Assembly (NCBI RefSeq): GCF_026151395.1 | Contig: NZ_JAMQPV010000003.1 | Span: 124,001 to 188,000, forward strand | Direction of reading: 5' to 3' | DNA length: 64,000 nucleotides | From: Leptospira limi | Lineage (GTDB): Bacteria; Spirochaetota; Leptospiria; Leptospirales; Leptospiraceae | Shown: positions 1 through 9,825 of the stretch, one piece after another | How the letters are laid out: each line of letters starts with the position of its first letter | Numbering within the stretch: position 1 is the stretch's first letter | The notes under the pieces: model-generated | The model's database searches: none | What the model was told of the DNA's origin: nothing | The model's input: only the letters and a program-made list of their open reading frames with translations | Program-made: the position numbers and the translations under genes

Positions 1-570
1 GTGCAAACAGTTCACCGTAATTTTTGTTTGGTTTAGTCTTTCGGCTAGTTCATATGTGAAATAAATATTCATCAATTTTGATCTTTGGTATTGTTTCCAT
101 CCAGAATAATTTGATTCACCAAATAGATCATTAAAATCCAAGGATACACCTTCATGAGCACGAGATGCAACATTGATAATACGTGCTTGATTTGCATTCT
201 TTAGCGAAGGCAATAACCCAAGAGCCATGATAAAGTAGTTTAAGTGGTTTAAAGCAAATGTGGATTCTAATCCTTCATTTGTAAGAGTTCGTTTGTCAAA
301 ATATGCTCCCGCATTATTGAGCAAAACATCTATTTTAGGATGATTGTTTCGTATAGTTTCTGTTAAGGCAAATGTTTCTTTTGCAAGGGATAAATCACAA
401 ACATAGGAATGAACCTTTACACCGTGAACTTGTAAACTATATACTAGTGCAGATAATTTTTCTGGATTTCGTCCAACTAATATCAATTCATTTTGAGATT
501 TTGCAAATGAATGTGCACAAACTCTACCAATTCCATCTGTTGCACCTGTTACTAAGATAATTTGACTCAT
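1..570 (-). CDS. Short-chain dehydrogenase (retinol-dehydrogenase-like SDR), 3' end outside window
   Basis: About 190 codons are visible, starting at an ATG at 568-570 and running off the left edge, so the C-terminus is missing. The N-terminus reads ILVTGATDGIGR, the TGxxxGxG dinucleotide-binding motif of the SDR family. It is followed by a DLS segment, LLNNAGAY (the NNAG motif), a conserved INVASRAH segment and a YQRSKLMN stretch that fits the catalytic YxxxK. This pattern resembles the retinol-dehydrogenase/WW-domain-oxidoreductase branch of SDRs, which are NADP-dependent oxidoreductases. The substrate cannot be inferred. The start overlaps the stop of the upstream histidine kinase gene (ATGA), so the two are probably translationally coupled. 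Confidence 0.85.
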   Translation of the reverse strand, partial: MSQIILVTGATDGIGRVCAHSFAKSQNELILVGRNPEKLSALVYSLQVHGVKVHSYVCDLSLAKETFALTETIRNNHPKIDVLLNNAGAYFDKRTLTNEGLESTFALNHLNYFIMALGLLPSLKNANQARIINVASRAHEGVSLDFNDLFGESNYSGWKQYQRSKLMNIYFTYELAERLNQTKITVNCLH

Positions 571-2348
571 ACAAGAATTTCCTCGTTTTCCTTTTTTGGG
601 AGACTAAATTGAAAAATAGACCCTGACATTCCATCACTATCAGCTGTTAATGTACCACCATTAACAGTTACAAATTCCGAACACAAAAGAAGCCCAATGC
701 CATTCCCAGTTTCACCTTGGGTACCAACTGATTTGATCACTTCCCCAGGTTTAAACAATTTATCAATCGTAGTCTTAGACATACCAACACCGAAATCTTT
801 GACAGAAACCATCCAGTGGTATCCTGTATCAATTGCAGAAATTTCAATATTCCCATTTTGGTGGCTAAACTTCAAAGCATTGGATAATAAATTACGCATT
901 ACAGTAATGATCATTCGATCATCACAATACACCATCGCATGATTTGGAATTTTTGTCTCAAAATGAATGTCTTTATTTTTAGCACTTAATGCAAACAAAT
1001 CAAGACATTCCATAACGATAGAATCCAATCGATAAAAATTAGGCCGAAATTCCTCTTGGCCACGTTGTAACTTAGACCATTCTAATAGATTTTCTAAGAG
1101 AGAAAAAACAGATTCAGTAGCATCAAGTAAAGACTGTGTCATACCTACCAACGCATCTTCTTTTTTCTTCATATCTTCATTTAAAACTTTGAGTAACATT
1201 TTAATACCAGCAAGAGGACCACGTAGATCATGTGAAATGATAGATAAAAATCGATCTTTGGTTCCATTAGCAACAAGAAGCTCACGGTTTACGTTTGCCA
1301 TTTGTTTTTCTAAATTTCTTTGTTCAGTATTATCTCTGAAAACAAGAACCATACCAATTTTCTTCCGATTTACATCTCGAATTTGTTTTGCTGTGATTTC
1401 CCAATACTTAGATTCTTTTTCCCATATCCACTTGGTGATAGTTTTTTTAATGGACAAATTGTCCAATTTTGTAATGAGTTCTGGAGTATTTTGGAAAAAA
1501 GCTTGGTGAGGGAGTAAGGCTACATTTTTATCTTTTACACAAAATAAGTTTTCAGCTGAACTATTCCAATCTACGACTCGATGATTAAAATCCAAAATCA
1601 CTACTGCTTCATCAAGTTCGTCGACAATTTCACTTCTTACTAGCGGTACTAAATCGAACATTCGATAGTATCCAATCGCAAAAAATATCATAATTGCCTG
1701 CATTGTACACATAACTGCCGTTATATTCATCCCGGGTAACGGGCGAATTCCGATTTTATGTAATGCTGCAGCGATCCAAATAAATAGAAAAGAAATCAGA
1801 ATCAAAAGATAACGGTTTCGTTCTGTTGACTTTGATTGAACAATTCCTTTGACTAGGAGTATAGCGACAAATACAGACCAAAAAAAAGAAAGCAAGTAAG
1901 AGGCAATAAAACCGCCTAAGTTTGTTTCTTGGATCCACTGGGTACGCCCATCTACATTGATGAGATAAGTATCGAGTGTTAATGTCTTAAAGATAGGATC
2001 GAGTACACATACTGCCACCGTAAATAATGGCTGAAGCAATAAAAGTACCCAGAAACGTTTTGTAAGTAAATGTTGGTTGTTTGTAAACTCAATCGAGACT
2101 AATACCATACCAACATTGGCAATGGCAACGCCCATATACAAAATACCTATAAAGGTACGATGTAAGTTTGTACTGATGTAAACAAAATCAAGTCCATAGA
2201 ATCCAGTCCAAATCATGGAACCAAATACTAAGATTAATAAATATTTAACTAAGTCGAGTCGAAAGGATTTTAAAACAAATAGCCCCAATCCAAGATTGAA
2301 GCTAAATGCTAGGAAAAGAAGTACACTATATGGATGGAATTGCCACAA
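567..2348 (-). CDS. Membrane sensor histidine kinase (7TM input, PAS, HisKA, HATPase)
   Basis: 593 residues. The first 230 or so form about seven hydrophobic segments, like the HisKA_7TM N-terminal input domain. A PAS-like region follows (roughly 245-350, containing VVILDFNHRVVDWN). The dimerisation/phosphoacceptor box SHDLRGPLAG puts the phosphorylated His near residue 373. The ATPase domain has an N box (NLLSNALKF, near 486), a G1 box (DFGVGM) and a G2 box (GNGIGLLL). It should autophosphorylate and pass the phosphate to a response regulator, but none is seen nearby. The start codon is TTG, one base after the bactofilin stop, and the end overlaps the SDR start. Signal and target are unknown. 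Confidence 0.9.
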   Translation of the reverse strand: MWQFHPYSVLLFLAFSFNLGLGLFVLKSFRLDLVKYLLILVFGSMIWTGFYGLDFVYISTNLHRTFIGILYMGVAIANVGMVLVSIEFTNNQHLLTKRFWVLLLLQPLFTVAVCVLDPIFKTLTLDTYLINVDGRTQWIQETNLGGFIASYLLSFFWSVFVAILLVKGIVQSKSTERNRYLLILISFLFIWIAAALHKIGIRPLPGMNITAVMCTMQAIMIFFAIGYYRMFDLVPLVRSEIVDELDEAVVILDFNHRVVDWNSSAENLFCVKDKNVALLPHQAFFQNTPELITKLDNLSIKKTITKWIWEKESKYWEITAKQIRDVNRKKIGMVLVFRDNTEQRNLEKQMANVNRELLVANGTKDRFLSIISHDLRGPLAGIKMLLKVLNEDMKKKEDALVGMTQSLLDATESVFSLLENLLEWSKLQRGQEEFRPNFYRLDSIVMECLDLFALSAKNKDIHFETKIPNHAMVYCDDRMIITVMRNLLSNALKFSHQNGNIEISAIDTGYHWMVSVKDFGVGMSKTTIDKLFKPGEVIKSVGTQGETGNGIGLLLCSEFVTVNGGTLTADSDGMSGSIFQFSLPKKENEEILV

Positions 2349-2349
2349 A

Positions 2350-2718
2350 CTAAGTCTCGTCGTTACTCAACATTTCGCAGTTACCATCAAAAATAACTCC
2401 ATCTGCAATTTGTAATTTTGCAGTGCGAATGTTCCCTTGGACTTTTCCTGTTGATAACATCTCTAATCTTTGAGTGGCAGTCACATTTCCAATGATGGTA
2501 CCACCAACCACAACGGTTCCCGCTTTGATATTTGCCTTAACACGAGCACCTTCGCTGATTACCAAATAACCATCTGATATGATTTCACCTGTGAAATCTC
2601 CAGAGATTTGAAGTGGTTTTTTAAAAGCTAAGGTTCCACTAAAAGCAGTTTCCTTTCCTAAGATGGTGGCAATGACTCCGTGTTCTGTTATGGTAGGTTG
2701 CATTTCTTTTTTTGACAT
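2350..2718 (-). CDS. Bactofilin family cytoskeletal protein
   Basis: 122 residues, typical for a bactofilin. The central part (about 20-110) is a run of short hydrophobic/glycine repeats (GTLAFKKPLQISGDFTG, GYLVISEGARVKANI, GTVVVGGTIIGNV) that build the right-handed beta-helix of the family. Bactofilins polymerise without nucleotide and scaffold envelope or shape functions; in spirochaetes they have been linked to cell shape. There is no transmembrane segment. The gene lies between a small TPR protein and the histidine kinase, with spacings of a few bases, so it is probably in the same transcript. Confidence 0.88.
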   Translation of the reverse strand: MSKKEMQPTITEHGVIATILGKETAFSGTLAFKKPLQISGDFTGEIISDGYLVISEGARVKANIKAGTVVVGGTIIGNVTATQRLEMLSTGKVQGNIRTAKLQIADGVIFDGNCEMLSNDET

Positions 2719-2723
2719 AGTTC

Positions 2724-2948
2724 CTATTTTGTTTTCATGTTATAAACTCCATCCCAATCTTCAGGAGGAGGTTCTGCGATGTAATCATCACAACGTTCAA
2801 TATAAAGTTTGGATGGACCGTCTCCAGGATGGATCGCTAATGCTTTTTTGAATTCTTCTTTTGCTTCTGCAAATTTACGAGATTTGTACAAAGTAAGTCC
2901 TTGGTTGTAATGCACAAGCACTGACTTCATTTTATCACTAACGATCAT
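2724..2948 (-). CDS. Small stand-alone TPR protein
   Basis: 74 residues holding about one and a half TPR units: YNQGLTLYKSRKFAEAKEEF followed by KALAIHPGDGPSKLYIERC and an acidic PPPEDWDGVY tail. In Leptospira this TPR-plus-PPPEDWDG tail commonly closes much larger adenylate/guanylate cyclase-type proteins (family knowledge from memory); here it stands alone. The ATG at 2946-2948 has a good Shine-Dalgarno (AAGGAG) and overlaps the acpS stop as ATGA, so this is a genuine separate gene translated together with acpS. The partner protein is unknown. Confidence 0.75.
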   Translation of the reverse strand: MIVSDKMKSVLVHYNQGLTLYKSRKFAEAKEEFKKALAIHPGDGPSKLYIERCDDYIAEPPPEDWDGVYNMKTK

Positions 2949-3328
2949 TTGAGCTCCTTATAGAATACGACAACGGCGGTTGAATAGTGGTCAGCATGGC
3001 TAATGGACACCGAACTACCCGTAAATCCTTTCTCACGGAAAAACTTCTCAGTTTTCCCATGGATGACTAGCGTTTTTTTCCCAAAATTGGTTCCCGCCAG
3101 CTCAATCTCGCGCATATCGGCAACCTCACCAGGTTCCAAGTTGAGTGCTTTGATGACCGCCTCTTTACAAGCAAATCTTCCTGCTAAAAAAGGCACAGGG
3201 TCTTTGTGTTTGTGACAGTATTCGACCTCATCATCGGTGAAAACTCGTTTCAGAAACCGATCCCCATGTTTTTGTAATAATTCTCGAATTCGTTCGTTTT
3301 CGACAATGTCGTTCCCGACTGATAACAT
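2945..3328 (-). CDS. acpS: Holo-[acyl-carrier-protein] synthase
   Basis: 127 residues, the normal AcpS length. The enzyme moves 4'-phosphopantetheine from CoA to the serine of acyl carrier protein, activating fatty-acid synthesis in the cytoplasm. The N-terminal VGNDIVENERI matches the family's metal-binding GxDIVE motif, and FACKEAVIKAL matches the second signature with the metal-ligand Glu. SVSISHADHYSTAVVV near the C-terminus is also characteristic. It ends in an ATGA overlap with the TPR gene and starts 8 bases after the stop of the giant kinase gene. Confidence 0.93.
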   Translation of the reverse strand: MLSVGNDIVENERIRELLQKHGDRFLKRVFTDDEVEYCHKHKDPVPFLAGRFACKEAVIKALNLEPGEVADMREIELAGTNFGKKTLVIHGKTEKFFREKGFTGSSVSISHADHYSTAVVVFYKELK

Positions 3329-3336
3329 AAGTAGAT

Positions 3337-6300
3337 TTATTTATGCCGAAGTTCTATGAGTCGAGCAAATAATCGATTGTTTTCTTTGTGGTAAGGCCGT
3401 CTCAACTTCACTCGCTCCGAATAATCAAATGCAGCCCCAAAATCTCCATTGGCAAATAAGGCCTCAGCAATATAAAACAAAGTCAAACTGTCAGATGGAT
3501 TTTTTTGGATGTAAGTTACCGCAAATTGTAATGGGAAAACAGACATCCTATGCTCAGTGTATAGATAAATTTTTTGAAAGGAGAGAGGAGCTTCGTGGAT
3601 ATTTGGATAATGAGATGAAATCATTTTTTCAACATCGACCCAAAGTTTTTGTTTGTACAATGTAAGTGCCCGTAAATAAACAATGTGTTTTGGATGAGAT
3701 TTAGGAATGTTGATTTCCGAACCGACACCAGTGTATTCAACACGTATCAAAGAAAGGTCGTCGATTAACTCCCCTTGTTTTTTGATTGCATCTCGAATTA
3801 ATTGTAAATCGCCCATTCCTTCCTTTGAAGTTTTTAAAAATAATTCATCATCTTCATTCACTTCCATCTCTTGTTCAGAGCCAATTAAAATATCATCTCG
3901 ACCATCTGAACCTATAAGTAGGATGTCGCCCTTTTCCATTTGGAAGGTATTAATTTGAAGATTTTTCTTAGAAGCGAGTAGACCAAGTTTCGCACATACA
4001 TAGTTATGTGGGAGGAAAAATGTTTTATGATTTCGATAGATTACAGGACGTGGATGTTCCGCATTCAAAAAATAGAAAAAACCTGTTTCATCATCTATCA
4101 AACAAAGAAACATAGAGATCAACATAGAACCATCAAAAGTAACTAAGGTGTTGTGCAATTCCGAATAAGTGCTACTTACCCACTTTTCCGGAGTCATATC
4201 CTTCGATTCTTCAGATTGCCCATTACGTTTGATAATAGCTTCAAATACCGAACCAATGACAAGGGCACCACTTGCTCCTTGCATAGACTTGCCCATTGCA
4301 TCACCATTCAAAACGACAATGTATTTTTTATTTTGCAATTGAATGGAAGAAGAAACACATAAATCCCCTCCAATTTCAGAATTCCATTGTTTATAACTAA
4401 ACTTTTTCTTTTGTTCAGTTAAAAACTGGATATTCATATTTGATGATTCGGCATGATTTTGTGTTAACGGTTCAATCAACAAGGAAGCAAGAAAATAATC
4501 ACCATCCTGTTGTTCTTTTAAACCTTTGACTTCCGTTAATGCAGAGTTTAACTCTTTAGTCCTTTCATCAACTTTTTGTTCCAAATTGGTGTAAAGTAAA
4601 GAGTTCTCAATCGAAACAGCGATTTGAGAAGAAAGAATTTTTAGAATTTCAACTCTTCCAGGTGTAAATGCATCCGTGGTTAAATTATTTTCCAAATATA
4701 CAATTCCGACTACAGTGCCATGGCTCAAAATTGGATAACATAATAAAGATTTTGGTAAATAGGATTTCACATATGGATCGTTTTTAAACTCGCCTTCTCT
4801 TGCTGCATCACCACAAATGACAACAACTCCCGTTCGGACCACATAACCAATAATTTGTGTTGGAATTTTATTTTGATGAATTGTAGTAATCCCTTGAGAA
4901 AAATCCAATTCAAATGGAGAATCCGAATAAACAGAAACAGATTCTGTCTCTAAATTGGTCTCTGCAATTACTTGCCATTTTGTATCAAAATTCAATATAA
5001 AATACCCACGTTCTGCCCCAGCATTCTCAAGGATAATCTTCATCATTTTTTCCAATAAACGATTGAGTTGTATTTCACTTGAAATCGTTTGAGATGCTTT
5101 GATGACGGTATTGATATCTAAATTTGATCCAACATCTCCAAATATATCCTTCGTTGTACTAAATAAGGATACATTATCTGTTGAATCGGTTCTAAAGTTC
5201 CTACCGATGTATTTTTTTAAAGAAATATGATCTGCTTCTAATTGTTTGACCTTGGAGATAAAACCGTATTTGCCGTAACGATAATGTGCTTCCACTAAAT
5301 GTAAATTACTATACTGATCAAAACCTGTCTCTCGCCACATTCGAACTAGTATCTCATTTGCAATTGCTTCTTCTAAGATATATGCAGATTCTCTTGCAGA
5401 AGTAATCGCAGCTTTACAAGCTACGACAGCTTCCGATTTTTTATTGCTTAAATATAATTCAATTGCAGAAATAATTTCATATTTATGACCAAAGTTATCT
5501 GGAGAATTTTTAGCCCAAACATTCAATCGTTTTGAAAATGTTTTTAGTCGTTTTAATAAATCATTTCGATTGATTGACTCTGCGTACTTTGGATTTGATA
5601 ATAATTCGAAAACGACGAGTGCTCCAAAAAAAACATGTTCAGGAACAAACATCATCGCAAAAACTCCACCCTCTAAACCATCTAATTTGAGTGAAAATTG
5701 ATAAGCCTTTTGTATATCTCCTAGAAAATATTCGAGCCTAAGTTTACATAAATAATAATCAAATAGAGCATTTGCATTCCCATATGCTTCCCATTCTTTA
5801 ACATTTTCTGACTCAGAGAAATAGCGACCTTCCAAACTTAAAGGATCAGAAGTTTCCCCTCTCATATTTCCAACAATTTGCATATTCAAACGGTGAACTT
5901 GGTAAGCATGGTGTTGTCTCAAACTAAGAAGTGAAGCATCATAACGAAGTTGGCTCTTGTATAAATCATCCAAGTTTTCTCGATACAATAATCCCTGGAA
6001 ATGGATGTTATTTAAAGAATAGGATGCATATTGTAAATCACCAGTTTCCATACCTGCAAGGAAACTATCCCAAAAAATATTTTTACCTTCTTTTGCATGA
6101 TTTTTCCAAGGTAGAATCATACAAGCATACATGAATAAAGTTCTACATTTGAATGATTTGGCATCCAAAACATCAATTAGCTTGATTCCCAACTTACCAA
6201 ACTTATCTCCGGAATCATAATCTCCAAGGCCAGATCCTTGGATCATACCCATTGCGGAAAAACCAAAGGCACTCAGCTCACAAAGGCCATATAACAAAGT

Positions 6301-9051
6301 ATAATTGACCATTTTGAGAACGATCACTGGAAATAAGTTTGGATCAGCTAAAAAAGATGGCGCAATACAAGCATTGAGTAACCGCATAATTGCCAAATAC
6401 TTTGGGTCTGTTGCAATCGGTAAAAATTCCAATTCTTCAATTGGTTTTCTCCCTAGTCGAAACTTAAATTTTACAATTTCCTTTAATGGTGACAGAGCAG
6501 ATGCATTTTTTGGCAACCTAACACCCAGTAACCTTAGCGCTTGTTTCAAAGTAACCAAAACTTCTTTCATTTTATTTTGAGTCACAAGCATCGAGGTTTG
6601 TAACTCATAAACTAAAATCTTATCTAAATCAGTTTTTGCATGTTTCAAAATATGATTGAAACTTTTCTCAGCTTTTTCAAAATTTTTGGACAGATAAGCC
6701 GATCTTGCATAAGCTAAATGAAGTTTGAGTGTGTTTTCATAATGAGTATTCCACTCTTCATCTAACATCAATCCAGCCATGCGTTCAAAAAAACTGAATG
6801 CTGCATCATATGCTGATGAATTGAGTGCTTTAAAACCTGCTCTTTCATTTAAGGTACGCAATTGGACCAATTCCTGGTCTTGCGTAATTTCTGAAGCACC
6901 TAAATTGAGTTGGTTTACAATCGTGAATATATGATCATCTAATTTGAATTTATAAAGGATCGATAGGTATGTTTTTCCAATTTTATAATGTAACTTCGAT
7001 TTTTCTTCAGGAGAAATGATCTTATAAATTGCCTCACGGATTTTATCATGAGTAAAATTGGCATCATCTAATCCTAAAATCAAAAATTCTTCGTTTGCCA
7101 ACGCTACCAAATCCATAGATGCTAAGTGAAAAGGCCTCTCTGCAATCGTTGCATAAATATCGTGACGAAACCAGTTCCCTATGCATGCAGTTAATTTTAA
7201 TGCTTCGATTAATTCCGGGGGTTGCAGGTAAATTTTATCGATGATCAAATCAATTACATTTTCGGAAATATTAACTGTATTGATTTTTTCCTTATCCCAA
7301 ACCCATCGATTTTCAGAAAACTGTATATAAGATCTTTCATAAAGATTCTTAAACATCTCATTTACATGGAAAGGATTTCCCTTTGTTTTTTTCCAAATGA
7401 TTTCCGAAATTCCTTTGATTTCTGAATCAGGTAATGACAAGGTATCAGATACAAGTAACGAAATATCACTTTCTGTTAATGGTTCTAATCGAATTTCTGT
7501 AATAGATGTTTTTGTTTCACGAAGTTCCTCCAACATCCTAAAAAATGGATCCGTTGGAATTACTTCATTATCTCTGTAAGATAGGATGATAAAAAAATAG
7601 GAAATTTCTGGATCGGTAATCGCTTCTTTTAACAAAAGAATACTTGAAGAATCTGCCCACTGCAAATCATCTAAAAACATTACCACAGGATGTTCTTTCG
7701 TACACACTGTTCGCAAAAATTTTCTAAAAACTAGATGAAAACGATTTTCTGTTTCTACTGTATCCAATTCTGGAGGTGTTTCTACATCTCCCAATAATTG
7801 AGCAAGTTCAGGCACAACATCGATGATCAGTTTTGCATTTGCACCCAATGTTTGTGTAAGGATTTTTTTCCATTCTTTAACAGAAGTCTCATTTTCAGAT
7901 AACAACTGCTTCACTAATCCTTGTAATGCAAGATTGATAGCACGATAAGGGATTGATTTTTTATATAAATCAAATTTACCCGAAGTAAAGTATGCCCGTT
8001 CAATTGTAACTGGTTTTTGAATTTCGTTAATTAAAGCTGACTTCCCTATACCAGAACGTCCTGAAATTAAGAAGGTTTCTATTTTACCTTCCGTTGCATT
8101 TAGAAATTTTTCTTCGAATGTTTTAAGTTGTAATTCTCTACCGTATAACTTTTTCGGAATTTGGAAACGGGATGATTTATCGTTTTTTGCCAACTCCATT
8201 TGAAAGGAATCTAGATCTTCTTTTCCATTTTCAATTAATACAGATTGAATGGTAAGCAAATCAGAAAGTAGTCCTGTTGCCGTTTGGTATCTATCTTCTG
8301 GATTTTTTTCCAAAAGTTTCATAATCAAATCTGATAAAATTTTCGGAGCATTACTCCTTTCCTTTGGAGGTAATGGGATTCTTGCTAAATGTGCGTGAAC
8401 CATTTCCAAACTATCAGTGTATAAAAATGGAAGTTCTCCTGTGATGAGTTGGTATAAAGTCACACCTAACGAATAAAAGTCAGTTCGATAGTCAACAGTG
8501 CGATTCATTCTACCAGTTTGTTCTGGAGAAATATGTGCCAATGTCCCTGTTAAATTTTGGTTCATCGGAAGATAAAAACTTCTATGAGTTAACATAGTTG
8601 CGGAACCAAAATCAATTATCTTCAATTTACCTGTTTCAGAATGATAAATGATATTCTGAGCTTTGATATCATTATGGACTACTTTCGCTTTATGGATGTC
8701 TGCAAGTGCCCTACAAATCTCAATTGAGATATTTAAAAAGGTCTGGAGATTGCTATATTTTCCGCTTAATTGAAGTTTAGCGAGATCTGTGTATTCTATA
8801 TGAGGAAAAACAATTGCAACTGTGTTTTGGTAAGATTCAAAACTTAATGGTTTTAAAGTGTAATTTGAATCAATTGATTTTAGAATTTCGAATTCATTTT
8901 TGAACTTTGTGATTTCGTGATTATCAGGATAATCTCTGTTTAATAATTTCACAACTACTGGAGATTTTTTTTCATCTTCTCCAATGTAGACAGAACTCCT
9001 TTTTCCCAAATGGAGTTCTTTTATTACTTTGTATTTTCCTATCGTAAACAA
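3337..9051 (-). CDS. Giant Ser/Thr kinase - AAA ATPase - GAF - SpoIIE phosphatase fusion
   Basis: 1904 residues. Residues 1-265 are a eukaryotic-type protein kinase with the ATP lysine near K35, a catalytic loop HNDIKAQN (Asn in place of the usual Arg of HRD) near 126-133, and DFG near 147. A STAND/AAA_16-type ATPase follows, with Walker A ISGRSGIGKS and Walker B VMFLDDLQWAD. Next comes a long helical TPR-like region, a GAF domain (roughly 1320-1480), a short coiled coil and a SpoIIE/PP2C phosphatase (EIGGDL, NGDAMGKSMQG, LLIGSDGRDD). A TPR-like tail ends the protein. The start is TTG, preceded by a good AAGGA. It therefore combines phosphorylating and dephosphorylating modules. No transmembrane segment is evident, so it is probably cytoplasmic. 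Its substrate is unknown; STAS proteins are the usual SpoIIE targets. Confidence 0.9.
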   Translation of the reverse strand: MFTIGKYKVIKELHLGKRSSVYIGEDEKKSPVVVKLLNRDYPDNHEITKFKNEFEILKSIDSNYTLKPLSFESYQNTVAIVFPHIEYTDLAKLQLSGKYSNLQTFLNISIEICRALADIHKAKVVHNDIKAQNIIYHSETGKLKIIDFGSATMLTHRSFYLPMNQNLTGTLAHISPEQTGRMNRTVDYRTDFYSLGVTLYQLITGELPFLYTDSLEMVHAHLARIPLPPKERSNAPKILSDLIMKLLEKNPEDRYQTATGLLSDLLTIQSVLIENGKEDLDSFQMELAKNDKSSRFQIPKKLYGRELQLKTFEEKFLNATEGKIETFLISGRSGIGKSALINEIQKPVTIERAYFTSGKFDLYKKSIPYRAINLALQGLVKQLLSENETSVKEWKKILTQTLGANAKLIIDVVPELAQLLGDVETPPELDTVETENRFHLVFRKFLRTVCTKEHPVVMFLDDLQWADSSSILLLKEAITDPEISYFFIILSYRDNEVIPTDPFFRMLEELRETKTSITEIRLEPLTESDISLLVSDTLSLPDSEIKGISEIIWKKTKGNPFHVNEMFKNLYERSYIQFSENRWVWDKEKINTVNISENVIDLIIDKIYLQPPELIEALKLTACIGNWFRHDIYATIAERPFHLASMDLVALANEEFLILGLDDANFTHDKIREAIYKIISPEEKSKLHYKIGKTYLSILYKFKLDDHIFTIVNQLNLGASEITQDQELVQLRTLNERAGFKALNSSAYDAAFSFFERMAGLMLDEEWNTHYENTLKLHLAYARSAYLSKNFEKAEKSFNHILKHAKTDLDKILVYELQTSMLVTQNKMKEVLVTLKQALRLLGVRLPKNASALSPLKEIVKFKFRLGRKPIEELEFLPIATDPKYLAIMRLLNACIAPSFLADPNLFPVIVLKMVNYTLLYGLCELSAFGFSAMGMIQGSGLGDYDSGDKFGKLGIKLIDVLDAKSFKCRTLFMYACMILPWKNHAKEGKNIFWDSFLAGMETGDLQYASYSLNNIHFQGLLYRENLDDLYKSQLRYDASLLSLRQHHAYQVHRLNMQIVGNMRGETSDPLSLEGRYFSESENVKEWEAYGNANALFDYYLCKLRLEYFLGDIQKAYQFSLKLDGLEGGVFAMMFVPEHVFFGALVVFELLSNPKYAESINRNDLLKRLKTFSKRLNVWAKNSPDNFGHKYEIISAIELYLSNKKSEAVVACKAAITSARESAYILEEAIANEILVRMWRETGFDQYSNLHLVEAHYRYGKYGFISKVKQLEADHISLKKYIGRNFRTDSTDNVSLFSTTKDIFGDVGSNLDINTVIKASQTISSEIQLNRLLEKMMKIILENAGAERGYFILNFDTKWQVIAETNLETESVSVYSDSPFELDFSQGITTIHQNKIPTQIIGYVVRTGVVVICGDAAREGEFKNDPYVKSYLPKSLLCYPILSHGTVVGIVYLENNLTTDAFTPGRVEILKILSSQIAVSIENSLLYTNLEQKVDERTKELNSALTEVKGLKEQQDGDYFLASLLIEPLTQNHAESSNMNIQFLTEQKKKFSYKQWNSEIGGDLCVSSSIQLQNKKYIVVLNGDAMGKSMQGASGALVIGSVFEAIIKRNGQSEESKDMTPEKWVSSTYSELHNTLVTFDGSMLISMFLCLIDDETGFFYFLNAEHPRPVIYRNHKTFFLPHNYVCAKLGLLASKKNLQINTFQMEKGDILLIGSDGRDDILIGSEQEMEVNEDDELFLKTSKEGMGDLQLIRDAIKKQGELIDDLSLIRVEYTGVGSEINIPKSHPKHIVYLRALTLYKQKLWVDVEKMISSHYPNIHEAPLSFQKIYLYTEHRMSVFPLQFAVTYIQKNPSDSLTLFYIAEALFANGDFGAAFDYSERVKLRRPYHKENNRLFARLIELRHK

Positions 9052-9060
9052 ATAAAATCC

Positions 9061-9825
9061 TTATCTAGCAGTTTTCCCGCCATCCACAGGGATAACAGCA
9101 CCAGTAATGAAGGCAGCTCCATCACCAGACAACCATACACAAGTTTTTGCTACTTCTTCAGGAGTTGCCATTCGACCCAAGGCATAAGATTTCATTCTTT
9201 CTTTTTTAACTTCTTCTGGATTCGGTACATTTGCATAAAAAACATCGTCCATTTCGGTTTGAATTCCACCAGGACAAAGTGCAATAACTCGAATCCCTTG
9301 TGCGCCATATTCTAAAGCTGCCGATTTAGTCAGTCCTATGATTCCATGTTTTGACATTGAATAAGGTCCTGCTTTTTCTTTTCCACGTAAACCTAATGCA
9401 GAAGAAACATTGATGATCACACCACCATTTGTTTGTTTGATAAACTGCTTTAATTCAAATTGCATTGATAAAAAAGTACCTTTTAGATTTACATCCATAA
9501 CAGAATCAAAAATATCTAATGGATAATCAGCAGTCGTTTTAAGGACTCCTGAGATTCCAGCGTTATTGACTGCTACATCTATTTGGCCATATTTTTCTAC
9601 GATGGTTTCTACAAAATTACGAACTGCTTCCGATTGTGTGACATCACATTTGAAAAAGATACCTTCCCCACCTTGTTTTTCAAGTAAAGCGAGAGTGTCT
9701 TCCCCTTCTTGTTTTCTGCGACCACAAAATCCAACCGTATAACCTGCGTTTGCATATTCTAAAACAATCGCTCTACCTAATCCGGAAGTTCCACCAGTGA
9801 CTAAGGCTACTTTTTTCTTTTTCAT
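9061..9825 (-). CDS. SDR-family oxidoreductase (classical, FabG-like)
   Basis: 254 residues, the classic SDR length. Residues 10-20 give TGGTSGLGRAI (NAD(P)-binding TGxxxGxG), then NNAGISG, a catalytic Ser in NVSSALG and YSMSK (YxxxK) near 155-160. The C-terminus has the common GAVIPVDGGKTAR ending. It should catalyse NAD(P)H-dependent ketone/alcohol interconversion. FabG-like activity or sugar/steroid oxidoreduction are all possible; the sequence does not decide. The start overlaps the stop of the upstream PilZ-like gene by 4 bases (ATGA). Confidence 0.85.
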   Translation of the reverse strand: MKKKKVALVTGGTSGLGRAIVLEYANAGYTVGFCGRRKQEGEDTLALLEKQGGEGIFFKCDVTQSEAVRNFVETIVEKYGQIDVAVNNAGISGVLKTTADYPLDIFDSVMDVNLKGTFLSMQFELKQFIKQTNGGVIINVSSALGLRGKEKAGPYSMSKHGIIGLTKSAALEYGAQGIRVIALCPGGIQTEMDDVFYANVPNPEEVKKERMKSYALGRMATPEEVAKTCVWLSGDGAAFITGAVIPVDGGKTAR

